In this document: positions 43,383-52,564 of the stretch, in pieces | How the letters are laid out: each line of letters begins with the position of its first letter | Position numbering within the stretch: the stretch's first letter is position 1 | Assembly: GCA_963812945.1 (NCBI GenBank) | Contig: CAWEXD010000008.1 | Location: forward strand, 1,860,001-1,924,000 | Reading direction: 5' to 3' | DNA length: 64,000 bases | Source of the DNA: DASRDR01 sp963812945 [NCBI: uncultured Candidatus Rokubacteria bacterium] | Lineage (GTDB): Bacteria > Methylomirabilota > Methylomirabilia > Rokubacteriales | Translations under genes and position numbers: made by a program | Notes under the pieces: generated by a model | Seen by the model: only the letters and a program-made list of their open reading frames with translations | Database searches by the model: none | Told to the model about the DNA's origin: nothing

Positions 43383-44165
43383 TCAAGCCCTGATCGCGCG
43401 ATAGTTGCGGAGGAGGCCGCTGAACTGCTCGCGCAGCTCGCACTGCACGAAGCCGACCTCCGCGAGCGCGGACAGAATGGCCTCCGGGCCCACACACCGC
43501 TCCGTCGTGTCCCACCAGTAGCGCATCAGCGTGCGCATGTCCTGGTTGCCGGTCGCCGCGCTGAAGGCAATGCCGAGGACGGTCTTGACGTAGAAGCGCG
43601 ACAGGGATTGCAGGATGACCGAGCGCGGGCGTGAGACCTCCAGCAACAGGATGATGCCTCCCGGCCGCAGCACCCGGCGGTACTCGCGAAACGCCACCCG
43701 CAGGTCGGCCACGTGGCGGAGCGCGTATCCCATGCTCAGAAAATCGAAGCGGCCGTCGGGAAAGGGCAGCTGCTCCCCGACGCCCTGAACCAGTTGGCGG
43801 CACGGGCCCCTCCTGGCCTCGTGGAGCATGCCGGTGCTCGGATCGAGCCCGATGGCGCGGCCGGTCGGGCCCACCAGGTCGAGCGCGCCCTGGGTCGTCA
43901 AGCCGGGGCCGCAGCCGACGTCCAGCATCTCCATCCCGGCCCTGAGCCCGGCCTCACGCAAGCTCTTCCGGCGATACGAGAGGCCGGAGCCGAGGCCGGT
44001 GGCCCTGTCGATGGCCCGGTACCCGTAGGCCGTCCGGTTGAAGAGCTCGTTCAGGAACTCCTGACGCTGCTTGCCGGCCTCGTAGTACTCGCGCAGCGCG
44101 GGGTGCGGCGCCGCATCCAGGACCGGGGTGCGATCGTTGGGGCCCTTCTCCGCGTGATCGGTCAT
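43383..44165 (-). CDS. UbiE-like class I SAM-dependent methyltransferase
   Basis: 260 residues. MEMLDVGCGPGLTTQGAL is the SAM-binding motif I; EQLPFPDGRFDFLSMGYALRHV and RVLRPGGIILLLEVSRP are motifs II and III as in UbiE/MenG. The C-terminal YWWDTTERCVGPEAILSALAEVGF is also UbiE-like. It may methylate a quinone or other lipid-soluble substrate. Convergence and neighbours give no more hint. Confidence 0.85.
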   Translation of the reverse strand: MTDHAEKGPNDRTPVLDAAPHPALREYYEAGKQRQEFLNELFNRTAYGYRAIDRATGLGSGLSYRRKSLREAGLRAGMEMLDVGCGPGLTTQGALDLVGPTGRAIGLDPSTGMLHEARRGPCRQLVQGVGEQLPFPDGRFDFLSMGYALRHVADLRVAFREYRRVLRPGGIILLLEVSRPRSVILQSLSRFYVKTVLGIAFSAATGNQDMRTLMRYWWDTTERCVGPEAILSALAEVGFVQCELREQFSGLLRNYRAIRA

Positions 44166-44249
44166 GAATCGCCTCTGACGACAGGGTTTGCCCGGAGATC
44201 CACCATACCTAGCAGGATCCCTGGAGGACAGGCAAGAGGGTCAGGCCCC

Positions 44250-44903
44250 TCACGTCGGGCGGAGCACCAGACAGTACTGGTAGGGCAGCAACGTGACCTC
44301 GTGAACCAGGCGAAGGCCGGCGCGGCGGGCGTCTCGGAGAAAGGTCTCCCGCGCGATGCGACGCTCGAGGGGCGGGCCGACCGGCGTCTCGCGGCGCTGG
44401 AAATCCACGTTCACCAGCCGGCCCCCGGCCCGGAGGAGCCGGGCGAGACGCCGGAGGTAGCGCGGCCCACCGGGGAAGTGGTGGTAGGTGTTCACGACCA
44501 GCACGAGGTCGCAGCTCCGGTCGGGCAGGAGCGGGTCGTCGTCCCGCCCGAGGACGGGCGTGACGTTGCCGATCCGCGCGCGGCGCAGACGCTCGAGCAG
44601 CACGGGGAGCATCCGGGGCTCCACGTCCACGGCGTAGACGCGTCCCCGCGGCCCGACCGCCCGAGCGATGCGCCGGACGAGGTAGCCGGACCCGGCGCCG
44701 ATCTCGGCGACCGCCTGGCCCCGCCGGAGGCCGATGGCGCGGAGGAGCTCGGCGGGACGCTGCCAGCGCGCGCGGCCCGGATCCTCGAGCCGGCCCAGCA
44801 TGAGCTGGAAGTCCCGCGGATTGCCGTGGGCGCCGAACCCCCCCTGGACGCCGTGGCCGTGCGCCCGCGAACCGGCCCGGACGTGGCGATGCCGGCGCGC
44901 CAT
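44250..44903 (-). CDS. Class I SAM-dependent methyltransferase
   Basis: 217 residues. QAVAEIGAGSGYLVRRIARAVGPRGRVYAVDVEP carries motif I and the acidic residue that binds the SAM ribose; LVLVVNTYHHFPG and LLRAGGRLVNVDF follow. Substrate unknown. ATG 44903 lies 5 nt after the stop of the serine hydrolase gene, so it is translationally linked to it. Confidence 0.85.
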   Translation of the reverse strand: MARRHRHVRAGSRAHGHGVQGGFGAHGNPRDFQLMLGRLEDPGRARWQRPAELLRAIGLRRGQAVAEIGAGSGYLVRRIARAVGPRGRVYAVDVEPRMLPVLLERLRRARIGNVTPVLGRDDDPLLPDRSCDLVLVVNTYHHFPGGPRYLRRLARLLRAGGRLVNVDFQRRETPVGPPLERRIARETFLRDARRAGLRLVHEVTLLPYQYCLVLRPT

Positions 44904-44908
44904 CACGC

Positions 44909-46432
44909 TCAGTCTCCCAGGCGCGGCGCCAGCCGGCCGCCCCAGCGGAGCCACGCCACGCGACCGCCCGAATCGCGCCCGAACTCCCCGCGGAGACCAG
45001 CCAGGAGGGACGGCGCGAGCGCGACCACGCGGTCCTTCGCGTAGAAGGCGAGACGGATCGGGCCCGGCGGCGGCGGAGCCCATCGGCCGGGCTCAGGTGG
45101 GCGGGCGTGGTGCTCCAGCACGAGCTCGCCAGGCTTCGCGCCAACACGGACGCTCTGGATGGCGAACGGGTTGTCGTAGCGGCCCACGCACGCGTGCACG
45201 TCGCCGGCCACACCGGGAACCGGCGCCGGTGGCGCATCGTCCACGCCGATGGCCTCGCGGAGAACGGTCCGCGTGATCTCGCGCCCGAGCCACGTGCCTC
45301 CAGGCGTCGCGTTGGTCAGGACGACGACCGCAGTGCTCGCCTCCGGCACGAGCGTGAAGGCCGTCGCGTAGCCGCTCGTCAGGCCGCCGTGGCTGACGAG
45401 CGTCGCGCCCCCGGCCGTCCGGAGCATCCACGCGACACCGACCTGGTCGGCGAAGCAGCCGGCCGTGGCGAGGGGCGTCTGCATCGCCGCGATGGTCGCG
45501 AGCGCGAGCGGCGCCGAGCCCGGGGACGGCCGACGGAGCCCGAGATGGAACCGCGCCCACCCCAGGAGGTCCTCGACGCTCGAGATCAGCCCTCCGAGCG
45601 GCACGTCAGATCGCGTGAGCTGCCAGCCGGGTTGCCAGCCCGCCCCCCGCAGGATGCGAGGGGGACGCGTCGTCGAGGTGTGCGGCAGCGCCACCCGGTG
45701 GGTGATGGCCTCGTCGGCCGACACGAACGTGCCCGCGAGCCGGAGCGGACCGAGGACGAGGTCCCGGAGAGCGACCTCATATGGGCACCCGGTCAGCACC
45801 TCGATCACCCGACCCGCCAAGCCGAAGCCGGCGTTGTTGTAGGACCACCCTTCCCCCGGCGGGAAGAGCTGCGGCACTTCGGCCATGACGTCGGCCAACT
45901 GCCGGGGAGCGTCGTCGCCCGCCGCGAGCGCGGGCGGGCGGACCAGGAACCAGTCACCGACGAATCCCGCCGTGTGCGTGAGGAGGTGCCGGACCGTGAT
46001 TCGCTCCGCGACGCCAGGCGTGGCCAGGCGGAACGCCGGCAGGTGCCGGCACACCGGGTCGTCGAGCGTCAGCCGGCCACGCTCGACGAGCGCCATTATC
46101 GCCGCCGCGGTGAACGTCTTGCTGACCGAGCCGATCTGGAAGAGGGTCCGCGCGTGGACCGGGAGCGGGTCCTCGACGCTGGTCACGCCGTACCCGGCGG
46201 CGACCTCCTTGGCGCCCAGCCGGACGCCCACCGCCACGCCCGGCACCCTGGCTTCAGCCATGGCCTTCCGCACGGCCGCGTCGAGGAGCGCGCGAAGCCT
46301 GGCGCCGGCCTTCGCCGGGCGCGCGCGTTCTCCGATCCCCGCCTGCTTGGTCGCGCGTTGCACCGCGCCCCGTGGAGCGGATCGAGCCAGGGTTCGCGCC
46401 CGGCGCGCCCGGGCGGCGGTGCGCGCGCTCAT
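44909..46432 (-). CDS. Serine hydrolase of the beta-lactamase class C/esterase family
   Basis: 507 residues. The nucleophile motif SxxK is GSVSKTF (near residue 100); the YxN equivalent is SYNNAG, and the third element is SHGGLTSG. An N-terminal basic stretch of about 35 residues precedes the domain and does not look like a clear signal peptide. A C-terminal beta domain (residues 400-507) follows, as in DD-peptidase or esterase EstB-like enzymes. ATG 46432 overlaps the stop of the upstream gene (ATGA). Confidence 0.87.
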   Translation of the reverse strand: MSARTAARARRARTLARSAPRGAVQRATKQAGIGERARPAKAGARLRALLDAAVRKAMAEARVPGVAVGVRLGAKEVAAGYGVTSVEDPLPVHARTLFQIGSVSKTFTAAAIMALVERGRLTLDDPVCRHLPAFRLATPGVAERITVRHLLTHTAGFVGDWFLVRPPALAAGDDAPRQLADVMAEVPQLFPPGEGWSYNNAGFGLAGRVIEVLTGCPYEVALRDLVLGPLRLAGTFVSADEAITHRVALPHTSTTRPPRILRGAGWQPGWQLTRSDVPLGGLISSVEDLLGWARFHLGLRRPSPGSAPLALATIAAMQTPLATAGCFADQVGVAWMLRTAGGATLVSHGGLTSGYATAFTLVPEASTAVVVLTNATPGGTWLGREITRTVLREAIGVDDAPPAPVPGVAGDVHACVGRYDNPFAIQSVRVGAKPGELVLEHHARPPEPGRWAPPPPGPIRLAFYAKDRVVALAPSLLAGLRGEFGRDSGGRVAWLRWGGRLAPRLGD

Positions 46433-47226
46433 GGGGTCTCGGTGAACGACAGGCGCACTTCGCGCCGGACCCCGCGCAGATCCATCTCGAAGGCCAGGCC
46501 CGCGATCGGCGGATGGGACAGGTACCAGTGAACGCCGTGAGCCGCCGCGGGCCCCATCGGCGCGAGGATGTCGGTCGCGAGGAATCCCTCGAGCGGATGG
46601 ACCGTGTAGACGTCCACGGCGGTCACGTCCGCCCAGGTGGCGCCGAGGCCGGCAAGCCGCGCCTGCATCACGGCCATCACGTAGGCGGCCTTCTCCCGCA
46701 TCGCGTCGGGCGAGGTCTCGTCGGGCCGGACGACGCCGGCGCGCGAGGCCTGCCCCGCCTGGAGCTCGCCGGACCCGGCCGCCACGAACGTTGGCCCCCC
46801 GGCCGACTGGCCGGCCGGCTGGGCCGCCACGGTGTAGGAGAACGCATGGAGCGAGGCCTCGGGCGGGGGGCCCACGACGGGCGCCACGTTGGTCCGTGCG
46901 ATCGGATTCCGCCCGTCCACCAGAAGTCCCCACTCCCCCAGGAGGGCGCGGTAGCCGCGGTTGAACTCCGCGAAGCCGCCGAAGGTGAGCGGGCTCGGGA
47001 TCCTGAGCTCGATCGCGCCGAGGGCAGTCCGGGGTCTCCCGAGATCCCGGAGGTGGCGCTCGATCCCCGCGAAGCCCTGGCGCCACGGCACCGGAGCCTG
47101 GAGCGTCGTGTGGACCATCTCCCATCCCGGCGTGGCGACGACCCCGGACGAGTACGGCTCGCCGCCCGGCAGGAAGCGGTAGCTCGGGTCGGGGCCAGAC
47201 AGGAGCGCCGGCAGCGGCGCCGTCAC
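46429..47226 (-). CDS. RidA-like domain protein, function unknown
   Basis: 265 residues. The C-terminal third (RLAGLGATWADVTAVDVYTVHPLEG) matches the helix-strand pattern of RidA/YjgF proteins (L..G....DV..V.VY). The first two thirds have no recognised family. GTG 47226 begins 1-2 nt after the SDR stop; the stop overlaps the serine hydrolase start. Belongs to an SDR/RidA-like/hydrolase/methyltransferase operon. Confidence 0.55.
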   Translation of the reverse strand: MTAPLPALLSGPDPSYRFLPGGEPYSSGVVATPGWEMVHTTLQAPVPWRQGFAGIERHLRDLGRPRTALGAIELRIPSPLTFGGFAEFNRGYRALLGEWGLLVDGRNPIARTNVAPVVGPPPEASLHAFSYTVAAQPAGQSAGGPTFVAAGSGELQAGQASRAGVVRPDETSPDAMREKAAYVMAVMQARLAGLGATWADVTAVDVYTVHPLEGFLATDILAPMGPAAAHGVHWYLSHPPIAGLAFEMDLRGVRREVRLSFTETP

Positions 47227-47227
47227 G

Positions 47228-48073
47228 TCAGCCCTCCGCGGGCAGGCCGAACGCCTGCCGGATGCCGCGGAGCCCATCCTGCTGCGGTGACCAGAGCCTC
47301 CCGCTGATCTGGCCGCCGTCCACGATGATGTCCTGGCCCGTCACGAACGACGACTCGTCGCTCGCCAGGAACACCGCCATGTTCGCGATGTCGTCCACCG
47401 AGCCGGCGCGCGGGATGGGTTGTTGGGCCGCGAAGCGCTCGGTGAGACCAGCAGCCACCGCGTCGGCCTGGCCGGGGGGAAGCCCGAGCGCCTTCAGGAG
47501 GATCCCGGTCACGATCGCCCCGGGCGAGATGCAGTTGACGCGCACGTTGTGCTCGCCGAGCTCCATCGCGACGCACCGCGAGAGCTGCACCACGGCGGCC
47601 TTGGCGGCGCTGTAGATCATGGACGACGAGTAGCCGGCCCGGCTGGCGGCCACGCTCGCGTTGTTGATGATGCTGCCCGACCGCTGCCGCATCATGACGG
47701 GGGCGGCGTGCTTCATGCCGAGGAGCACGCCGCCGAAGTTCACGGCCATGGATCGCTCGGCGGCATCGAGCGGGATGGACTCCACCCCGCCGCGCGGCCC
47801 GGGCCCGCCGGCGTTGTTGAACAGGCAATCGAGCCGTCCGAGCCGGTCGACCGCGAAGGCCACCAGGCGCCGGACGTCGTCCTCGCGCGCGACGTCGGTC
47901 CGGACGAAGTGTCCGCGAGGCCCGAGCGCCTTGGCGACGGCCTCGCCCTCGGCCTCCCGGCGCCCCGCGACGACGACTGTGGCGCCCTCCTCGACGAACC
48001 GCTCCGCGGTGCGCTTTCCCATGCCGCTCGTCGCGCCGGTGACGATCGCTACCTTGCCTTCGAGCCTGCCCAT
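47228..48073 (-). CDS. Short-chain dehydrogenase/reductase
   Basis: 281 residues. TGATSGMG (residues 12-19), NNAG, catalytic Ser in NNASVAAS and YSAAK place it in classical SDRs. ATG 48073 has AAAGGAGAGG upstream. First gene of the four-gene minus-strand operon that ends in the methyltransferase at 44250. Substrate unknown. Confidence 0.9.
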   Translation of the reverse strand: MGRLEGKVAIVTGATSGMGKRTAERFVEEGATVVVAGRREAEGEAVAKALGPRGHFVRTDVAREDDVRRLVAFAVDRLGRLDCLFNNAGGPGPRGGVESIPLDAAERSMAVNFGGVLLGMKHAAPVMMRQRSGSIINNASVAASRAGYSSSMIYSAAKAAVVQLSRCVAMELGEHNVRVNCISPGAIVTGILLKALGLPPGQADAVAAGLTERFAAQQPIPRAGSVDDIANMAVFLASDESSFVTGQDIIVDGGQISGRLWSPQQDGLRGIRQAFGLPAEG

Positions 48074-48201
48074 GCGATGCCTCTCCTTTGACCTCGGTCG
48101 ATCCGTGGCGCTCAGTGGCCGCTCGGTGATCGTGCCACCGCCCCGCCACGGGCCGCGGGCACGGGGGACATCATACCCTCGGCTGTCGTATCATGCGCCG
48201 C

Positions 48202-48231
48202 GTGAGCCAGGCAGAGCGCCGCCGTCGATGA
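48202..48231 (+). CDS. Putative leaderless 9-codon mini-ORF coupled to LLM oxidoreductase
   Basis: TATCAT (48189-48194) ends 7 nt before GTG 48202. The ORF (VSQAERRRR) stops at TGA 48229-48231, overlapping ATG 48228 as ATGA. The LLM gene has no clear Shine-Dalgarno site, so this mini-ORF could bring ribosomes to it. Confidence 0.4.
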   Translation: MSQAERRRR

Positions 48232-49160
48232 AGCTCGGCTTCTCCCTCCCCGTGGCGGGCGCGTGGGCGACGCCCGCCAACCAGGTGCGCGTGGCGCAGG
48301 AGGCCGAGCGCCTCGGCTTCCATTCGCTCTGGGTGCTGCAGCGACTCCTCTACCCCGTGGTCCCTCAGAACGAGTACCCGCCGATGCCCGGACGCGCGTG
48401 GCCCGAGTGCTTCGAGTCCGTCGCCGACCCGATCGTCTCGCTGGCGTTCGTGGCCGGCGCGACGTCGCGCATCCGCCTGGGCACGAGCGTGCTCGTCATG
48501 CCCTACTACACGCCGGTCATGCTCGCCAAGCAGCTGGCCACGCTGGACCGCGTCTCGGGGGGCCGCCTCGACGTCGGGCTCGGCGTCGGCTGGTCGCGGG
48601 ACGAGTACGAGGCGGTCGGCGTGCCCTTCGAGAAGCGGGGCCGGCGCGCCGACGAGTTCCTCGCCTGCCTCAAGGCGATCTGGACCGAGGACCCGGTCGA
48701 GTTCCGCGGCGAGTTCTACCAGGTTCCCCGGGCCTTCGTCCGGCCGCGGCCCGTCCAGGTGCCACATCCCCCGATCACGGTGGGGGGCTACGGGATGGCG
48801 GCGGTCCGGCGCGCCGTGACCTTCGGCGACGGCTTCAGCGGCGGCAACGTGCCGCTCGAGAGCGTGGCGCCCCTGGTCCAGGCCCTGCGCGACGCGGCCG
48901 AGCGGGCCGGGCGCGATCCGGCCCGGCTCCAGGTCGTCTGCCGGGGGACGTTTCAGCCGTTCGACGCCCCGCGGGGCGAGGTGCGCCGGCCCCTCTTCGG
49001 CTCGCTGGACGAGATTCGCGCCGACGTGCGCCGGTACGCCGAGCTCGGGGTGACCGAGCTCTTCCTGGAGGCCAACGTCGCGCTCCACGGCTGGCCCGTG
49101 GAGCACACGCTCGACATCATGGCGTCCCTCGCCCCCGCCCGCTGCCTTCCCGGCAAATGA
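48228..49160 (+). CDS. LLM-class flavin-dependent oxidoreductase
   Basis: 310 residues. MKLGFSLPVAGAWATPANQV, IRLGTSVLVMPYYTPVMLAKQLATLD and GRLDVGLGVGWSRDEYEAVG are luciferase-like monooxygenase segments; F420 or FMN could be the cofactor. ATG 48228 follows a mini-ORF. The stop overlaps the next SDR start (ATGA). Confidence 0.9.
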   Translation: MKLGFSLPVAGAWATPANQVRVAQEAERLGFHSLWVLQRLLYPVVPQNEYPPMPGRAWPECFESVADPIVSLAFVAGATSRIRLGTSVLVMPYYTPVMLAKQLATLDRVSGGRLDVGLGVGWSRDEYEAVGVPFEKRGRRADEFLACLKAIWTEDPVEFRGEFYQVPRAFVRPRPVQVPHPPITVGGYGMAAVRRAVTFGDGFSGGNVPLESVAPLVQALRDAAERAGRDPARLQVVCRGTFQPFDAPRGEVRRPLFGSLDEIRADVRRYAELGVTELFLEANVALHGWPVEHTLDIMASLAPARCLPGK

Positions 49161-49975
49161 GCCCCGAGCCCGCGACGCCGAGCCTCGGTCGCCTGGTCGC
49201 CGGCGCGGCGATCGTGACGGGCGGCAGCTCCGGCATCGGCCGGGCGATCGCCGAGGCCCTCGCGGCCGGGGGCGCGCCGGTGGCTCTGGTGGATCTCCTG
49301 CCCGAAGGCGGGCGCGACGCCGCCGAGGGCATCGCCCGGTCGGGCGGGCGGGCCACGTTCCTCGAGGGGGACGTGAGCCGCTGGGCCGACGTCGACCGCG
49401 TCGTGACGGAGGCCGTGCGGGCCCTCGGCCCGCTCGGGATCATGGTCAACGCGGCGGGCGTCCTCGACGGCTACACCCCGGCCGACCGGATGGCTCCCGC
49501 GCTCTGGGAGCGGGTCGTCGCCATCGATCTCACCGGCACGTTCTGGGGGTGCAAGCGCGCGCTGACCGAGCTCCTCCCGAGGGGGCAGGGCCGGATCGTC
49601 AACATCGCCTCGGTCGCGGGTCTCGTGGGCTCCGGGGGCGGGCCGGCCTACACCGCGGCCAAGCACGGCGTCGTCGGCCTCACGCGCCAGCTGGCCATCA
49701 CCTACGCCGGGCAAGGCGTCACGGTGAACGCGATCTGCCCGGGCGCGATCCAGACCAACCTGCGGGCCAACTCCGGCCGGATCCTCGGCCCGGATGCGCC
49801 TCCGGTGATGGGCGGCGTCGGGGCGAACGAGGCGGCCATCCGGGCGATCACGCCGGCGGGGCGGCGGGGAACGCTGGGCGAGGTCGCGGCCGCGGCCGTC
49901 TACCTGGCCAGCGAGGCCGCGGCCTACGTCACCGGCCAGACGCTCGTCGTCGACGGGGGCTGGACCGCGGCCTGA
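49157..49975 (+). CDS. Short-chain dehydrogenase/reductase
   Basis: 272 residues. TGGSSGIG near residue 22, VNAAGV (in place of NNAG), catalytic Ser in NIASVAG and YTAAKHG, C-terminal VTGQTLVVDGGW. Co-translated with the LLM oxidoreductase via ATGA overlap, so the two may act on one substrate. Confidence 0.9.
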   Translation: MSPEPATPSLGRLVAGAAIVTGGSSGIGRAIAEALAAGGAPVALVDLLPEGGRDAAEGIARSGGRATFLEGDVSRWADVDRVVTEAVRALGPLGIMVNAAGVLDGYTPADRMAPALWERVVAIDLTGTFWGCKRALTELLPRGQGRIVNIASVAGLVGSGGGPAYTAAKHGVVGLTRQLAITYAGQGVTVNAICPGAIQTNLRANSGRILGPDAPPVMGGVGANEAAIRAITPAGRRGTLGEVAAAAVYLASEAAAYVTGQTLVVDGGWTAA

Positions 49976-50046
49976 GCGGCCCGCCCCGGCCGAAACCCGG
50001 CGCCGCCCGGGCACGGCGTTGCTAAGATGGAGCCCGGAGCAGGGCC

Positions 50047-51012
50047 ATGCTCGTCAACTGCGTCGCCTACCAGGACGGCAAGCGGCTCGGGGAGATCTCG
50101 CCCCGCGAGATCCACGACTACATCGGCCGGCCGGATTGCTTCGTCTGGGTGGCGCTCCGCGACGCGACCGACGCCGAGCTGGAGCAAATGCAGGAGGCGT
50201 TCAATCTCCACCCCCTCGCCGTCGAGGACGCCCGTCACGGCCACCAGCGACCCAAGATCGAGGAGTACGGCAGCTCGATCTTCGCCGTGATCCAGACGAT
50301 CGAGCCGGACGGCGACGACCTCCGGGTGGGCGAGGTGGACGTCTTCGTGGAGCGGAGCTACGTGCTCTCGATCCGGAACCGCAGCGAGCGCGGCTTCGCG
50401 GAGGTCCGCGCGCGCTGCGAGCAGGAGCCCGAGCTCCTCCGGCACGGCCCCGGGTACGTGCTCTACGCGCTCATGGACGCGGTCGTGGACCGTTACTTCC
50501 CCCTGATCGACGCCCTCGAGGCCGAGCTGGAGGAGATCGAGGGCCGGATCTTCGCGGGCGGGGCCGCGCGCACGCACATCGAGGCCCTCTACGGCATCAA
50601 GCAGAAGCTGGTCACGCTGAAGCACGCGGTGGGCCCGACGCTCGAGGCGACGGGCAAGCTCCACGGCGGCCGGGTCCCGCAGGTGTGCGCGGGCATGGGC
50701 GAGTACTTCCGGGACGTGTACGACCACCTGTCCCGCCTGAACCAGTCCATCGACGCGATCCGGGACATGGTCACGACGGCCATGTCGGTGCACCTGTCGC
50801 TCAGCACCATGCAGGAGAACGAGACGACGAAGCGGCTGGCCGCCTACGGCGCGCTGGTCGCGGTGCCGACGATGATCGCCGGCATCTACGGCATGAACTT
50901 CGAGCACATGCCAGAGCTCAGCTGGGGACTCGGGTACCCGCTGACGCTCCTCTCCATGGTGCTGATCGACGTCTATCTCTTCTTCCGCTTCCGAAAGGCC
51001 GGCTGGCTGTAG
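50047..51012 (+). CDS. corA: CorA-type divalent cation transporter
   Basis: 321 residues. N-terminal cytosolic funnel, long helix (about 160-255) and two C-terminal membrane helices, with the GMN selectivity motif (IYGMNFEHMPEL) between them. Imports Mg2+ or Co2+, or exports Zn2+. ATG 50047 has GGAG about 9 nt upstream; TAAGAT at 50023-50028 is a possible -10. Confidence 0.93.
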   Translation: MLVNCVAYQDGKRLGEISPREIHDYIGRPDCFVWVALRDATDAELEQMQEAFNLHPLAVEDARHGHQRPKIEEYGSSIFAVIQTIEPDGDDLRVGEVDVFVERSYVLSIRNRSERGFAEVRARCEQEPELLRHGPGYVLYALMDAVVDRYFPLIDALEAELEEIEGRIFAGGAARTHIEALYGIKQKLVTLKHAVGPTLEATGKLHGGRVPQVCAGMGEYFRDVYDHLSRLNQSIDAIRDMVTTAMSVHLSLSTMQENETTKRLAAYGALVAVPTMIAGIYGMNFEHMPELSWGLGYPLTLLSMVLIDVYLFFRFRKAGWL

Positions 51013-51059
51013 CGGGCGCTTCCCTCCCCGTCCCCCGGCCTCCAAATGACCGCCCGAGG

Positions 51060-52037
51060 ATGATCACGCGACGCGGACTGCTGGTCGGCGCCGGTGCCGG
51101 TTTCCTCTGCACGTCGCCCGCCGCAGCGCAGACCGCGGCCAGGACGCCCCGCATCGGCTTTCTCTCTCCCAGCGCGCCCTCGCCGATGTCCGAGGGGTTC
51201 CGCCACGGGCTGCGCGACCTCGGGTACGTCGAGGGGCAGAACGTCGTGATCGTCGCCCGATGGGCCGAGGGACGATTCGACCGGCTGCCCGGTCTGGCCG
51301 CCGAGCTGGTCCGCGAGAACGTGGACGTCATCGTTTCCCAGGTCACCCAGGCATCCCTGGCCGCCAAGAACGCCACCCGTACGATCCCGATCGTGATGGT
51401 GGGCGTTGGCGATCCCGTTGGAGCCGGCCTCGTCCGGAGTCTCTCGCGGCCCGGCGGGAACATCACGGGGACATCCGGCGTCGCTGTGGCCGTGGTCGGG
51501 AAAGCCCTGCAGCTGCTCACTGAGGTCGTCCCCCGGATCTCCCGCATGGCGGTCCTCTGGAATCCGGCCAACCCGGTCTTTCAGGCCCAACTGGTGAGCG
51601 AGACGGAGGCCGCTGCCCAGGCGCTGCGGGTGCAGCTCCAGTTCGTGGAAGCGCGGAGCCCTGGAGAGCTCGACTCCGCGTTCCGGGCCATATCCGGACA
51701 GGGCGCAGGCGCGATCCTCGTCCTCTCCGACCCCGTGTTCACGACCCACCGCGCGCGAATCGTCGAGCTGGTCGCCAAGACCCGTCTACCCGCGATGTAC
51801 GGGATCAGAGATGCGGCGGAGGCCGGAGGCCTCATGTCCTATGGCCCCGACTACGCCGAGCTGGGCCGGCGGAGCGCGACCTACGTGGACCGGATCCTCA
51901 AGGGCGCCAAGCCCGCCGACCTGCCGGTCGAGCAGCCGACCAAGTTCGAGCTGGTCGTCAACCTGAAGACGGCGAAGGCCCTCGGTATCGCCGTCCCGCC
52001 CTCCGTGCTCGGTCGCGCGAACACCATCATCGAGTGA
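51060..52037 (+). CDS. ABC-type substrate-binding protein (PF04392-like)
   Basis: 325 residues. N-terminal TRRGLLVGAGAGFL is a Tat-like signal. The mature part (PRIGFLSPSAP, FRHGLRDLGYVEGQNVVI, RWAEGRFDRLPGLAAELV) matches the family of uncharacterised or tryptophan-type substrate-binding proteins. No permease or ATPase is adjacent. ATG 51060 has GAGG directly upstream, and a 5-codon frame (51046-51063) ends at the same ATGA. Confidence 0.88.
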   Translation: MITRRGLLVGAGAGFLCTSPAAAQTAARTPRIGFLSPSAPSPMSEGFRHGLRDLGYVEGQNVVIVARWAEGRFDRLPGLAAELVRENVDVIVSQVTQASLAAKNATRTIPIVMVGVGDPVGAGLVRSLSRPGGNITGTSGVAVAVVGKALQLLTEVVPRISRMAVLWNPANPVFQAQLVSETEAAAQALRVQLQFVEARSPGELDSAFRAISGQGAGAILVLSDPVFTTHRARIVELVAKTRLPAMYGIRDAAEAGGLMSYGPDYAELGRRSATYVDRILKGAKPADLPVEQPTKFELVVNLKTAKALGIAVPPSVLGRANTIIE

Positions 52038-52057
52038 TCCCCGGCGCGGAACGTCTC

Positions 52058-52081
52058 GCTCCGCGTTCCCTACCGCGGAGC
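52058..52081 (+). terminator. Stem-loop after the substrate-binding protein gene
   Basis: GCTCCGCG, 8-nt loop, CGCGGAGC, followed by TTCCCCC. An 8-bp perfect stem 20 nt past the stop, terminator-like. Confidence 0.45.
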
Positions 52082-52133
52082 TTCCCCCGCGCGATGGCAA
52101 CGATCCGCGCAGCGCGGTGCGCTCGCGGGAGGC

Positions 52134-52553
52134 TCAGGTCTTGTCCGGCTTCGGTTCGCGCTCGAGACGGAGCGCCGACGAGTTGATGCAGTAGCGCAGG
52201 CCCGTCGGCTGGGGTCCGTCGTCGAAGACGTGACCCAGGTGCCCGTTGCAGGCGGCGCAGAGGACCTCTGTCCGCGACATGAAGAAGCTCCGGTCGGTGC
52301 GCTCCTCGATGGCGCCTCGCTCGACCGGCTCGTAGAAGCTCGGCCAGCCCGTGCCGGAGTCGAACTTGGTGTCGGAGCTGAAGAGCGCGGTGCCGCAGCC
52401 CGCGCAGTGGTAGACACCGGGGTCCTTCGCGTCATGGTACTCCCCGGTGAACGCGCGCTCCGTCCCGTGCTTCCGGAGGACCCGGTACTGCTCGGGCGTC
52501 AGGCAATGCTGCCACTCCTGGTCGGTCCGCGAGACCTTGTCCTGGTCAGCCAT
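52134..52553 (-). CDS. msrB: Peptide-methionine (R)-S-oxide reductase
   Basis: 139 residues. Zinc pairs CAGC and [14 protein letters not shown], and catalytic Cys in RYCINSSAL. Reduces methionine-R-sulfoxide in proteins. The catalytic residue is Cys (TGC), not Sec. No signal peptide, so cytosolic. Follows the DUF3617 gene after 11 bp on the same strand. Confidence 0.95.
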   Translation of the reverse strand: MADQDKVSRTDQEWQHCLTPEQYRVLRKHGTERAFTGEYHDAKDPGVYHCAGCGTALFSSDTKFDSGTGWPSFYEPVERGAIEERTDRSFFMSRTEVLCAACNGHLGHVFDDGPQPTGLRYCINSSALRLEREPKPDKT

Positions 52554-52564
52554 GGCTGCCTCCT

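Noticed and set aside
44909-47125. A single 738-codon protein covering the serine hydrolase and the upstream region
   Set aside because: The upstream part is antisense-frame shadow over the RidA-like gene; ATG 46432 overlaps that gene's stop in the ATGA manner seen across the window.
51046-51063. 5-codon mini-ORF before the substrate-binding protein as another coupled leader
   Set aside because: It ends in ATGA overlap, but no TAnnnT box lies at the right distance and a 5-codon frame is easily chance.
52134-52553. MsrB as a further selenoprotein
   Set aside because: The catalytic position is encoded by TGC (Cys) in RYCINSS and the frame has no internal TGA.
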